From the NCBI RefSeq assembly GCF_021134715.1, contig NC_060020.1, positions 3,348,001 to 3,412,000 on the forward strand: a DNA stretch of 64,000 nucleotides, in the 5' to 3' direction. The stretch comes from Daphnia pulex (lineage: Eukaryota; Arthropoda; Branchiopoda; Diplostraca; Daphniidae). A program made the translations under genes and the position numbers. This document shows, piece after piece, positions 30,401 through 42,609 of this stretch (positions within the stretch are counted from its first letter, which is position 1; the number at the start of each line of letters is the position of its first letter). The notes below the pieces were generated by a model that saw only the letters and a list, made by a program, of their open reading frames with translations, ran no database searches and was not told the DNA's origin.

Positions 30401-30987
30401 AGTCTGGACATCTGTTTGCCAACACCGATTCGATCGATGAATCCAGCAAATTCTTCTTCTATTTAATCAACAGGTTTGAAACCATTACTGTTACAAGACA
30501 CTCTGAAAGACCTAAATCTTGACCCAGACAGCTGACGAACGATTGTTATTGATCTTTTAGACCCATGCTGGTATTGAAATCTGAACAAGGTTTTGTTGGC
30601 TACAAGAGCGGCTCAAATTGTAAATTGGAATGCAACAAAGCCAACTACGAAGCCATCCAAGTTGAACGCGGGCCATTGGGTCTAGTCTATTTTAAAGGTA
30701 TTATTAAAGAGTTATTTCTAGTGTCATTCCAGTGATGGCTGGTTGTTGTGTATTCAAATCTTTCTTCTTTTTTGGGTAAAATAGGTCAGAGCGGTCGTTA
30801 CTGGACAGTAAGCTCCGACGGAATTACGGCTGATGGAGACACTCCAGAGGGTTTCTATCTGGAGCTGCGTGAGCCTTCCAAATTGTGTATCAAAAGTGGC
30901 GACGGTGCGTACCTAATGGCCGACAAGAACGGTGTATTCACAGTCGGAAGTCGCGATTCTGAGCTGGCCACTCGCTGGGAATTTTAA
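27489..30987 (+). CDS. fscn (sn): fascin (singed)
   Basis: Nine exons: 27489-27614, 27692-27811, 27903-28081, 28227-28545, 28981-29101, 30091-30247, 30312-30473, 30561-30697 and 30785-30987. They total 1524 bases (507 residues; human FSCN1 is 493). The protein is four tandem beta-trefoil units, visible as recurring segments of the RYLS / KYLSVDQ / RYWTLET / GQSGRYWTVSSDGI kind, and ends in ATRWEF. Fascin cross-links parallel actin filaments in filopodia, bristles and nurse-cell bundles. Near the N-terminus the family has a phosphoregulated actin-binding serine in a basic stretch; here the corresponding region is LLLKKKQLW and I cannot place the serine with confidence. Introns 4 (435 bases) and 5 (989 bases) are large for this window. 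Confidence 0.95.
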
Positions 30988-31914
30988 CACGCACACTTTG
31001 ATTTCTCTTTTGCCCTATTTGTCCTGGTTTTTTCTTGCTGTTTTATCCGTAGTTTTTCGTCGCTTATTTCTGTTACACACGTTCCCAGGAAATTGGTAAC
31101 ACCGTTTAAAGAAACACATTTACCACTGCTGCTTTTTTAATTACATGCCATCTCTATCGGCTTGCAAAGAATTAAAAGAGATGCGCTTCAGTAAGTGTGT
31201 CTCTTCCAAGGGACATCTTCGAGCCATCCGGATTACCACTTTTCATTGCATCAGTAACCGGAACGCCCAAGAGTCTTAAAAAGGGAGGAAGTTTATGCTG
31301 CTTTATATTGCCATTGTAATCTGTGGGAATCAAATTTTTTAAAAAATTTCTTAAATTATTTCCGTTTAATTTTCGTTGTTTTGCATGTTCATCTTCCAAC
31401 GAATATAATGTATACTCTCTTCCACTTACATACGTACCACCGTGCGCCAAAATGATGACGAAAGAAGCATCGGATTCTACAAATGTGAAGAGCAGTTGCA
31501 ATATACCAGGGACCTGCTGCTGTTTGGCGTATCGAGTGAGCTACGTCAATGTGTACATGTGGAAGTGAGTATAGTATTTTCCTACTCAATCATCATCGCT
31601 TCCAATAATGCGGATGAAAATTCTTTTTTTTTCCCAATTTTAAGAAACTCTGTAATTTATATTTGATATAATTGGTCGTGTGTATTGGAAGTCACTTTTG
31701 GTAAAATTACACGGACATCTAAACAACGATTTTAAAATTGTTTAGTAACTTCGCTCCTGACTAGCGTTATGTCGCTTTTGATTTGTAATGCTAAATTAAA
31801 CATTAAACATCTAGTGTTTCAGATTAGAAGTGTATTACTTAGTAAAACAAGGGATGGACAACGGGCGAGAGTTCAGGATTGTTTCTTGTCAAAATACCTC
31901 TTGATTGTGTGATG
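30988..31914. other. tail-to-tail region of fascin and LUC7L with a weak minus-strand coding-like stretch
   Basis: ATTAAA at 31171-31176 may end fascin. On the minus strand, 31172-31501 is open and contains SDASFVIILAHGG, reminiscent of the caspase segment ending in S-H-G. No other caspase landmark (QACRG) is seen, so no gene is called. Confidence 0.4.
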
Positions 31915-33921
31915 CTAATAATTTTCTGGGTGGATGCCAGAGTCTCGAGAGGAAGAGCGTTGCCGGTGATTGCGGGACACGGGTGAACGGGGTCGGTTTC
32001 TACCATCCTGACGTCTGTCACGAGGTCGTTCCGGTGATCTATCGCGTGAACGACGTCTCTCTCGCCGTCGGTCTCTTTCCCTTTCTCTCTCACGTTCCCT
32101 TTCGCGATCTTCTCTCTCACGCTCACGTTGTCGTTCCCTTTGTTTCTCTCGATCGTCCGCCACTGGCTGAGTGTGGCGTTGACGCCGTCTTTCTTCCACT
32201 TTGACCTGTAACAAGTCGTTAAAAATTTACTACTTCAAAGTTTAAAAAAGACAATAGTCTTCGCTATCTTCTACCTGAAGTTCAGCCAATTTCTCACGAA
32301 TTTTAATGAAGCCGAGGTGAAGTTTTCCACCAAAATGATCTGCCAAACGTCGGTCGTTATCGTGAATGCCGAGGTACGCGGAGCAAACTTCGCAGACGCG
32401 TAGTTTTTGTTGTTGGTACGATGAGGCCGGCATGGCGTTTCGATATTCTTGCTCAGCTGTTGCCTTCTTTTTGCGGAATTCCTCAACCTTGACGGCACAA
32501 GGATGGAACTCATCCAGAAAAAACGACATGAATGACATTACTGTATACCTCTTCCATCATCTTCATCGATTCATCGACGAACCCTTCAGCGCCCAATTGT
32601 TCCGCCTTCGCCAACTTTTGACCGATCTGTTCTGCTAGAAGATGAACCTAAGTTGCCATGCAAGAGTTCGGCTGAATACATTTTTGTGAAAGGATGTTTA
32701 TCTAGGATACTCGAACGAACCTTTTGGGCTTTGGCGGCCACTTCAGCAGACAATTCTTCTTGGGTTTCAGCCAGCCGTTTTTTGGCAGCTTCTGTCTTCC
32801 GGTCGCATTCACCAACAAAAGTGGTCAAATGATCCATGGCCTTAAAAGGAGAGAAAAAATTAAATTTTTTTTAAAACGTAATTGGGCTAGTTAAATTAGT
32901 TGTTCAACTCACATCGACTTGATAGCCATAATCCTTGGTTTCGCTGGCCTTTTCGTAGTCGGCACGTAGAGCCAAATCGTGAATGTTTACGCATTCTCCA
33001 ATGTCCATCCGCTAAGAATCGTAAGTTAAAAAATACGAATAGAGATCACGAATGGCGGAGCTTGGCTGACGTGAGACTCGCCAACCAGACAACAAAAATG
33101 ATAGCCGTTGTAAATGAAGAGGATTCGTGGATTCACACTTACCCAACCGCCCTTTTTCACTTGAGTTGGCTCAGCATGGACACTATAGCCAGCCATATAT
33201 TGTTGATATACCAACAGTTAAATATGTTTACTAGGGACAGGAAATTCTAGCCACTGTACTTTTTGGCTGATTAAAAGTAGCTGTTGGATTGTTCTTATAA
33301 GGTACAAAGGAGGTTGGCAACGCACCACTGCCATGAGTCTTACTTACGGCCACTTGAGGTGTAATGTGGTACTGAGAAAGCGATGAGTAATCTGTAGCTG
33401 ATACCCCATTATAACATCACTGCACCACGCAAAAACATAGAAATATCAGTTAAAAAGTCACGTCCCCTTGTTTAATGGTCCCCTGTGTCTCGAGAAACTG
33501 ACTAACTGATCTTGATTTAGCAAACGAGTGCATAATGGGTAACAGTTCAAGTATTTGCAACACAAATTTGCAAAGCAAGATCAGAAAGGAGTATTCTTTT
33601 CAGGCACAATCTTTTACAAGCAATACAACCAAGGAGTTGCTTTTTTTTCTCAAATAAATGAAGGTTTGAGGGATCAAGAGAAGTATCTCTTTAAATACTT
33701 ACAGTTGAGGCCAAGATCTCATGAGGGCAGCATCCCAGCAGAAAACTCTTGCAGACTTTAGGATCGGAAAACTTGACGTTGTATCGAGAACTCTCACCTA
33801 ACACATAAGAAAAAAAATTTATGGAATCTTTCCAATGCTGCAAATAATTTATTCTGTTACCATCTCTTGTTGTTCCCATCAACTGATCTAACATAGCCCT
33901 CATTTGGTCTTTGGCAGACAT
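31915..33921 (-). CDS. LUC7L: LUC7-like U1 snRNP-associated splicing factor
   Basis: Seven exons: 33861-33921, 33703-33797, 32913-33011, 32721-32840, 32549-32647, 32275-32487 and 31915-32205. They total 978 bases (325 residues). The start MSAKDQMRAMLDQLMG is the family N-terminus. Zinc finger 1 lies in KVCKSFLLGCCPHEILAST through GECVNIHD, a long helical stretch follows, then zinc finger 2 (CEVCSAYLGIHDNDRRLADH). The last exon is an Arg/Glu and Arg/Ser-rich tail. LUC7 proteins are known to stabilise U1 snRNA pairing with 5' splice sites and influence alternative donor choice. The tail is shorter than in human LUC7L2 (392 residues). An intron of about 690 bases separates exons 2 and 3. Confidence 0.95.
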
Positions 33922-34415
33922 TCTGCTTCAAGTTATTTGAGTGGTCGATATTGTTAAAGGTATGTAAAACACGTGATCGTGTCCAACTTTTAAAATACTA
34001 TTTTTATGTCGGTGAATAAAGTGAAACTTTACCAACTTTAACAACTCACGACACACTCGCACTGAAGGTATTGGGGCGATGACAACTAAGGAGCCTCAGG
34101 CGACGCTGCAGGTATTTTCTTCTGTCCTTTCGGCGATGTCAAATTTCAGCAAAGACGACTCGCTCGCTCATTACGAATTCATTTTATTGTATACCAGGTG
34201 TGCATTTGCATCAATAGGTGGCCCCTGTTTGGGCTCGTACCGGCTCAATGTTTTGTTTTTGTTTTTCGTGTGAACTCGTTTCTACAACTCTCTTGATTAT
34301 CAGTGAAAGTGCATCCTGAAGGTTGAACATAATTCGCTGGAACAGACTGGTTTTCAATCAGTTAAGTTTCCAGAGTACAACACAGAAGAAATATTAACAG
34401 AAAAGCCTGAATGTA
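33922..34415. promoter_or_regulatory. divergent promoter region, LUC7L and CCP1
   Basis: The two start codons are 495 bases apart and face away from each other. On the plus strand, a leader exon with its own ATG at 34079 ends at a donor after CTGCAG (about 34111). Splicing to the AG near 34302 would place TGA at once, making an 11-codon upstream ORF. Confidence 0.5.
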
Positions 34416-34416
34416 A
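34411..34416 (+). promoter_or_regulatory. start-stop upstream ORF overlapping the CCP1 start codon
   Basis: The string ATGTAATGG places a minimal AUG-UAA ORF at 34411-34416, with the A of the stop codon also being the A of the predicted main ATG. Confidence 0.6.
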
Positions 34417-37400
34417 TGGTGGAAGAAGAAGTGGAACAAGAAATCCTCGGTGAATGGAACTCGATCGCTGAAGATTCAGAGGCGATCGCAGCGTTGACTC
34501 GTCGAACGAGGAATCTTCTTCGCGGTTTTAAAGGTAATCTTGTGTTCTTATCTCAACAGCCGATAATTGCTATTCATTCAACAATATCGTTTTTATGTCC
34601 TTTATGCTCAAAACACGTTTTTTACGTAATATCACCGTGCAACATTAACAAGTGGGCATACAATGTAAACATTTATTTTTAGATGCGAAACACTTGCAAC
34701 GTTTTTTGGAAAAGCTATACAGTTCTGTAGCTTTTTCGAAGTTGGTGAATCTTCTTAAGGTATGACAGCTGAATTTACTTTCATATATTTAAAATTTAAC
34801 CAGTTTAAATCATTACGCGATATGTTTGTCTATTACGTCGTAAAGAAAACAGTAAACGGAAGCCAAAAAAGTCTAGGCAAAATGCCAAGAGTAGTTTGAT
34901 TCTTTCCAGCAGGCGGCAAGTGCTTTCTGATTTCGCGATAGTTTAAAGACTTTTGATTACAAATTTTATGATGTTAAATTTTTTTCTATGGGCTAAGTCA
35001 ACCTCGAATTTATGCCGCATATTTCTTTTACTGGGTTTAGTGTCGGATGGTTCCCGAAATTCTACATCTTGATTTATGTGTTTACGAAATTTGGTCTTTT
35101 TGCCCTGTGTAACAATGATGTCTTTTGTACTGGTAGATAACACGGAATAATCAAACCCGGGGTGATATACTTTACATTGCCCAATCTATCTTTGAAGCAC
35201 AATCTGCTAACAAAAAAGGTATGTTTTATACTCAAACCCATTATGTCATCATAACACTAAATCCAAGGTGACCAATGATAACAAACAAAAGCATTTAAAA
35301 TACAGATGCTCCTTTTTCGAGTGTGGTGAGCCCTACGTTACTTCTATGGCCTGTACTAATCGAACTGGCTTTCGAGTTGGAGATTGTTGTACTAACAGAA
35401 CAACGCTTTCTAGCGTTGGACATACTCAATCACATTTTTAAGAATAGTAAGAATTATAACCCTTTGAGCACCAGTGTCATGCGTGTATCTTTCGTTGCAG
35501 GTTTGCCAACATTTCTCGGCCTCTCGCACTCTCAAATGCGCACGTAGATTTTCAAAACTTGGATAAACTAAAAAAATCATATGATAACAGACAAGAACGA
35601 CAGCTCAAAGTATTTTCTGTTACTATTCTTGACTTTTTTTTCTTGCCTTGGCAGAGACGAATACATTGACCGTTTGCCAAACGGTCGAGGCAAACCGACT
35701 CGTCCTCGATGTGCTCAAGTTGCTCGAGTCAAAGGAAGGAAACCGGAAACTTACACTGAAGCAGCACAAGTGTGCTGCTTCCATTTTATCGAGCCTTGCG
35801 CGACATAGTAATCACGATTTTTAAATAATTTCTTCTTATTGTGATTAGAGCGGACGATATTGTCGTTGGCATTGTTTTGACATTTCAGAAGAAGGACGCC
35901 AAGTAATAATTGAAGCCAAAGTCGTAGAGCGCTTGCACGCGTTCTTGCTGGCGTTACCAAATGAAAAAGCTCGCGATACCCTCATCCACAAAATCGGGCA
36001 GACTATTCTTAGATGTGTTCCACTTCATGATCTGCCTGTAACTAACGGCACACATTCTGCCTTCCGTTACCTGCCATTTGAATCCATCTCTTCCGGATCT
36101 TTAGGTTCATCATTTTCATATCTTCCGCCTGTCCCAATTCCCACCCCATGTCACTCAACCCCATCGCCGTACAACATTTCACTATTTTTGATTTCGGTTT
36201 TCATGAATCATCTTTTTCTTTTAAATTAGGTAATGGCGCGACGTCCGACTCGAGTGAAGAAAGTGAGGAAGAGGAAGAAATAGGAGACGGTTCACTTCCT
36301 GGTTCTCGTAACTGGTCGTTTTGTAGTGGGACAAAAAAGAAGTCAAAGAAATTCTCACCGCCGACTAATCCGTACCGAAGTGCCGAAGAACTAGAGCAAT
36401 ACCGACGACATTTCGATCTGAAATCCGATCAATATGAGGAAGACGAACTTAGAAACATATCTAAGATTGTACCACCAAATTTGAATCGCCAGCAAATTTA
36501 TGAATTTTTTGCGCGTCGAACGAAATCCATCCATGGGTTTCGTCTTATTCCTTGTCCGGATTGGAGCAATTCGAGTGGCAGCTCAGGTAGAGAGCCCTTC
36601 TATATCAAAGACCGCAACGTCTGCAGGTACACGAATTACTTCCTTATTAATCTAAATTGATGTTTAAAAGTAACAATTTTCCTTGAATGTTTTAGGAGTA
36701 AACTGTTCAAATCATTGAATATGGTTTTAAATCCAAATTCGTATCGACCAGAAGTCGTTTACGACCTTGACTCTTTGTTATTGGATGCAGAACAGACTCA
36801 ATCTATCCGCATGGAAGATTTTGAAGCCGCATCAAAACATCGCATTAGTCAACCCAATGCTCCACTGGAATTCGAATCACGCTTCGAAAGCGGCAATCTA
36901 CGTCGTGCTATCAGGGTATGACAGTCTAAAACGTCCCATCAGAGTAATTACTATTTTTAAGGCATCCATGTTAAAGTTAAATGTTTTATCTGTTAGATTG
37001 GAAGCCATGAATACGATTTAATACTGAATGCCGACGTCAACTCGTTTGGTCGTCAACAATGGTTTTACTTTCGTATTTCTGGCGAAGGAGTGTGTTCATC
37101 AAAATCTTACACTTTCAACGTAATTAATTTGGAGAAGCAGCGAACGCTCTTTCATCAAGGTTAAATAATATTTAATTTGACTTTCTTTGATGTTCTGTGT
37201 TTCTCATTGTTTTTTCGTGACATTGATGTATCCCTTTATTTGCAATCCTTTTATTTGACATGGGATTAGGCATGCAACCCTTGATGTTCTCTGTGAAACG
37301 GTATATGGTAACACGTACCCAGCCGGTTTGGGAGCGCAGTGGCACGTCCATGTGTTATTACCGCAACGGCTTCCGACAATCAAATGCCGAACAAACATCT

Positions 37401-40400
37401 TACTGGAGTCTTTCCTTCACGTAGAAATTGTTATCGTCCCTTAACGTTTTATTCATCGATTTATTCAAAAATTTTGTTTTCAGTGTGACCGTTCCGTACG
37501 ACAATGACGTTTTGTACATTGCTTATCACTATCCGTATACTTACAGCCAATTAATGGTGAGGTTAAATTTAATATTTGCTATTCAAATGTACTCAAATTT
37601 GCTTTCTTTTACAGACAGATGTAGTTACCTGGTTAAGGACACCATTTCCTATCGGATATCCATCCTATAGCATGGATCGGTTACGAATATCGACTCTTTG
37701 CCGATCCCCTTGTGGAAATCCAGTTCCATTGTTACTCATCGATTATGATGGAGATGCGAAGGTAATAGCGAAGGAGACACTACAAATGTTCACCTTATTT
37801 GAATGCTTTTGTTTCTGACGCATATGGTAACCTTTGTCTTTTAACTGTCTCGCTCCTTGTGTTTGCGATGACTGCGGATGCTTGTCGGCCCAGTCCTGTT
37901 GCGTTTTTATGTCTCGAGTCCATCCTTGCGAATCGAATTCTTCCTGGTCCATGAGGGGCCTTGTCGTCACCGCTCTTCAGGATATGACACAGTCTGATGA
38001 AAGGCATCATCCACTTTTTATTCTGCCAATGTTGAATGTCGACGGGACGGTGCATGGATGGTACGTTCCAAATCTTTCATTATTAACCTATTTAATTCTA
38101 CCTAAGTCGCCCGCTTGCCCAATCGCCAAAGGCTGGCGGAAAGCATCTCTTATAGGACAAAATTATTGCAAAATAATGTGCACTAATTTTAATTATTTTA
38201 AAAATGTATTCAATTAAGTTAACCAACCAGTTGAGAGAACCATAATTTAAGAAACCAATGACCCAAAAAGGTAAAATTCGGAATGAACAAACGTATGTTA
38301 ACTAATTCAAAGCCATACGACGATGATGATGCATAATTTGTGCGGTTTAATACTTAACACCTCGATGAATTCTTTTAATCTTGATAAATTTCGGCTTTAT
38401 CGAGCTGAGTTGCCTTGAGGGGATGTAGATAATGCGGCAAATGGATTGAAATTGTAGAAGTAGCAGCGTGTCTGCTCACAAATGAAATGGTTATTCTGGG
38501 CGCAGTTTTCAGCTCGCCAAGTTTGTGTCTGGTCCGTTACTAGGAGACAGTTGGAATCGGTTGATCTAAAATGCAGCGTGAAAAATGAGCCGTTTCATCA
38601 ATGCGTGAATAAAATAACAGTCACGTTTTTTTTTACATCTCTAATGTTTCTTTTGTACAACAAAGAAAGGGAAGTTAACGATCGGTCCTTGGGTAAAAAT
38701 ATTTTGTCGTTATTATTGATTCTCTAGTGAAAACATCCACGAATAACCTCAGGACAGTACGTTAACTTCTCGTTCTTGTACGGAACATTTATACATGTAA
38801 TCAATGAAATAGCAGAAAAGAAATAAATGCAACCCACCGGTTAGGTTCTAATCCGTTGGGCCAGTAGTTAAAAGTTCCGTTAAACGGAGATCCGTTACTC
38901 AGCCATAGCCAAGTGCTAGTTCCCAATGTATTTCCCGACGTCCAAAAATCAGCTGCTGCGGCTCCTATACACTCGTAAAATAAGGGGGAATTGGTTTAGG
39001 GCGCTTCTAATAGATTTTCGAATTTGCATCTTGCCAAAAGGGATGGCCATGACTAAGGTGCCAATTTGTCCAATTCTATGGACATCATATATAAATAGCA
39101 GGTATTCGTTAAAGCTTACCGGGGCGAAGGTAATCGGCAAGCTGTTGGGCTTCTTCGGCTGATTCCAAACTAATTAGCTCCATAGCAATCGTTCGACAGT
39201 ACCTTGTAAAAATAAATATTTTCATAAATCATCATCACGACTGTCGTTCGGGTAGGCGAATGTTACTGGTAAGCTAGATGGAAGTTGAGGCGAGGTGCGT
39301 AGGGATTCTGCCAAGAGATGAAGTATCGGTTGTCGCCGATTTTCGCGGTAGAAATGCGTTGACCCGCTGCCAAAAAAACAAACAGAGAAAAAGTGACAAT
39401 TTAGCGCTTGACGTGCAGCGATGGATGTAATATGCAATGCGAAAAGATTAACCTTGTCCGCAAAAAGTTCTAGAAACACCAGGGTCGACATAAATTACGA
39501 TGTAGTATAGTAAAGCATTTTTTCCCCATCACAGTTGCAGTAGTTAACAAAAAATTGGCACGCAACACAGGAAAGGCTTGAAATTGAGTTGAAAATTCCA
39601 AAGGGAAATGTTTCTTCAGAGCCTTCCAAGCACTATCGTACAAGGGCTTAATTCTAGTGTATTATTTTAGGTTCCCCACGTCAAGACCCCGCAGTCAAAA
39701 CATGTTATTAAACTGAACATCAATCAGCATCTTAGCTGTAAACCTCAAAATTGTTTTTAAAGCCCCCCTAGCCAAAGCTTGGTACAAACCAAACATTTTT
39801 TTTTCCTCACCAAAATAACTTTTTCTGCGGGCCATAATCTTGCGCATCTTGGGATTTAATGCACGGAAGAAATAATAATTTATCTATGCGTCAAGAAGGA
39901 TTATTATTAGCTTACCGGTTATGGACGCAAAGAAACTCAGGAGTAGAATACAAGATGAAATCCTCGCCGTCATTTCTGTCTGTCGCGAATTTCGATTGCG
40001 GAAGCACAACTTTCAATGTTTTTCTCGGCTCTCCTAAACGTGAACTGTCTCGTAGACGACTCTTCCTTCTCACTTTTATATGAAGCGCACTATTTTTATG
40101 GTTTTCTTTTTCATCGGGAGAACGACTAGTGATTCAGTGGTGCTGATTGGCCCTCGAGTAATACCTAGCCGTGGGGTGTTAACTGTACACGAAAGAGTTT
40201 ATTTCAATTTATCCTTTCAGGGACGCTCACGAGGGTTCAGAAGAAAGGAAAACAGCTCAATGACTTCCGAAGCAACAACTATTAACGCCGACTGCTATGA
40301 AACTTTGGGGGGGGGGGGAAAAATGAGTGTGTTAAAATTGCGGTCAGCTGCTGACGAGCGACCTATAACATAGCGGGAATACACTGTTCAAAACGGAAAA

Positions 40401-42609
40401 CCGCGACGAATTCCGGAAACCATTCAAAGACTATCTGGATGGAAGCAAATTACAAATTATGCTTTTCGTCTTGTCAAAGAAGATGGGCTTTGCTACCAAA
40501 TAATAACTACAAAATAAGACGATTTCAATCATTAATAATTTTGGGCAAGGCTTATGTATGTTCGGAAGAAAATAATTATGCGCCTTATGCTTTTGGTCGC
40601 CCTAATAGCACGCACATGTTTTTAACACTGTTATTCAGTCAGTCGCGCGACTCGATAACATTTCAGGTTAAGTCGATACTTTTTTTTTCAACTCTTTTCC
40701 CATGATATCAAATAAAAACTTGATAGGATATTCCAGGAATTTTCACGTTGTCCTCTTGTACTGTATTGTTATGTGGGAAGAATTTTTTGCAATACCAACT
40801 TATCCTGGCCCCTATCGAAAATACCTACATAAAACCGTGGTCTGCAACCGTTAAATTTGTATGTTGCTGTGTCAGAATGATGTAATAAGCGAATGGGGAA
40901 CACCAAAATTGTAGAGATTAAACAACGCTTAAAGAAATAGTCCAGGTGTTGACACAAAAAAAAATCAAAGGTATGTTAACTAGATAAACGTGAACTGTAC
41001 AAGAGCCAATTTGTTTTGCTCACCTTTATTAGTTAATTTATTTAAATATAGCAATCATTCACCATACCAATGCATTCACCTTTTCACACGTATAATTATG
41101 GGCATTCTCTCTCTATTTTCAACAGTAGCCGGACCGAACTAAGTAACGAGGATTTAAACCGTCGTTGGCTAACGCCAAAGTATGTTACTTTTTTTTTCTA
41201 CTTTTCGTGAACCATTTTCGACGATGAATGCTACTTTTTCTTAACGATTTTATTTTTCTCTTTATTGCATGTCGCGTGAAATTCACGCAGTTTGCATCAC
41301 CATCCAACCATTTATCACGCCAAGGTATTCATCGCTCAGTGTCGCTTTTTTGTTGTTGTTGTTTTCTTCAAGTCGTTATTACGCCCATTTTGGCAGGGTT
41401 TACTCGAGTTCATATGTCGGATACTGGATGCAAAACCGGCCGTTTTGTGTGATATGCACGGTCATTCCCGTCGCTTCAACGCCTTTGTGTACGGATGTAA
41501 AGGCTCGCAGAGTTGGTGTCCAGACGATTGGTCACAGAAAGATGCTCAAGGTGACCATCCTACCATGAAAAAATTGAAAGACGAAAATGGTGATGATGAC
41601 GACACTACCTCCTTACCGGTAATTCCCGTAATTGGCTCTTAAATGGACTTAATCTTCTGAATATTATTATATTTGTTTTTATTGCCAAGATTATAACGCT
41701 CGTTTAGACGTAGTATAGGGTTGGTTAGTCTTCGATCCGATCCGTACGCAATTTGAAATAGTCCCGTTCGTACGGGATGTAAAGAAATTGTTGCTTCCGC
41801 ACATTTCATTTTAATTTTTCAGTAGCCTTTTCTCTTTCAGTTTGATACAAAGAGTAATGTTTTCTAATTCAAATTGCTGACACAGAAATGCAAAAAGAAA
41901 GGAGGATAATCGCGAATGTTTTCAATACTTTTGTTATCGTGCACTAACATTAAAATTCTGCTCCATTTCCTTGTAATAATTATTTTATTTTATTTTCTCT
42001 TTTGTGCTATTCTGTATCGCTGTTGGGGCAATGCAGTTTTTCGTGCAATTAATGCAAGCCCAATCGCCGCTATTCGACACAAACCAGTGTTGTTTTGAAG
42101 TCGAAAAGAATCGCGAAACTACTGCCAGGATAGTGGGATGGCGGCATCTAGGCATCAAGAATATCTACACTCTGGAGTGCAGTCTGGCTGGATCTAACCA
42201 ACTCCCTCTACAGGTATTTTTAATAACGTAAACCGCTTTGAACAATTCCTTTCTTCCTCGAGCTAATGGAAAATGTTAAGTCTCCAGGGAAGGGGGGGGG
42301 GGGCTTAATAGCCGGTTTTCGCTATCCGGCTGTCCCTGTTGGCAAGATTGAATCTGACTTACAACGTAATAATAAAAATAGCTTGCCGTAGTGTTTCGAA
42401 TAGAAATCTATTATCTAATGGACTTACAGTTCATAATCTGATAAGTACAGAATAGACCCCCGAGTAGAAAAAAAATGAGGATTAATTAAGGTCACTAGCT
42501 CAAGTATTGATTTCTTTTTCTGAACATGCAGGGCCTTCAACACTTCAATACAGCCAGCTACTTTCAAGTGGGAAAGGCTTTAATGAAAGTAACTAGACGA
42601 ATGTGCTGA
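34416..42609 (+). CDS. AGTPBP1: cytosolic carboxypeptidase 1-like (CCP1/AGTPBP1/NNA1), tubulin deglutamylase
   Basis: I joined eighteen exons: 34416-34533, 34683-34759, 35137-35218, 35306-35446, 35655-35807, 35889-36104, 36230-36626, 36696-36915, 36997-37159, 37270-37420, 37484-37556, 37615-37761, 37894-38060, 41126-41179, 41291-41324, 41397-41618, 42037-42213 and 42532-42609. They total 2670 bases (889 residues; human CCP1 is about 1226). The N-terminus is armadillo-like (TVCQTVEANRLVLDVLKLLES). The CCP-specific domain follows (LEFESRFESGNLRRAI, QWFYFRISG, YIAYHYPYTYSQL). The M14 peptidase domain has zinc ligands His656 and Glu659 (HPCES; usually HPGET), NVDG, EDLNRRW, HPTIYHAK, DMHGHSR (His752/754) and catalytic Glu852 (YTLECSL). 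CCPs trim glutamates from tubulin tails. Intron 13 is 3065 bases and contains an antisense lectin gene. Confidence 0.92.
38397..39973 (-). CDS. secreted C-type lectin, nested antisense in CCP1 intron 13
   Basis: Five exons: 39916-39973, 39267-39366, 39120-39202, 38838-38964 and 38397-38565. They total 537 bases (178 residues) with all phases matching. Exon 1 is a signal peptide (MTARISSCILLLSFFASIT). The rest is a single C-type lectin domain: KIGDNRYFISW, AYQYCRTIAMELISLES, a W-L-W-L core, the sugar-site tripeptide EPN (GLEPNR), CLLVTDQ, and the closing AENCAQNNHFICE. The usual WND calcium motif before the last cysteine is not evident, so calcium-dependent binding is uncertain although EPN suggests mannose-type preference. 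Arthropod proteins of this type are secreted recognition or hemolymph proteins. A TATA box and an ATTAAA (38346-38351) frame the gene, which supports an independent transcription unit. Confidence 0.9.
40073..40080 (-). promoter_or_regulatory. TATA box of the nested lectin gene
   Basis: The minus strand reads TATAAAAG about 100 bases upstream of the lectin ATG, which would put transcription start near 40045 and give a short leader. Confidence 0.65.

Noticed and set aside
35501-35545. Small exon-like segment between CCP1 exons 4 and 5 (good acceptor at 35500)
   Set aside because: Its only usable donor leaves a phase that puts the next, clearly real armadillo exon out of frame. Skipping it joins 35446 to 35655 in phase.
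35581-35808. Frame reading DEYIDRLPNGRGKP across 35655-35807
   Set aside because: Another frame of the same segment reads a Leu-rich helical repeat (TVCQTVEANRLVLDVLKL) that fits CCP1 and both neighbouring exon phases.
39222-39491. 89-codon minus-strand frame starting MSTLVFLELF
   Set aside because: The lectin exon at 39267-39366 uses a different frame, which matches the C-type lectin fold and both flanking phases.
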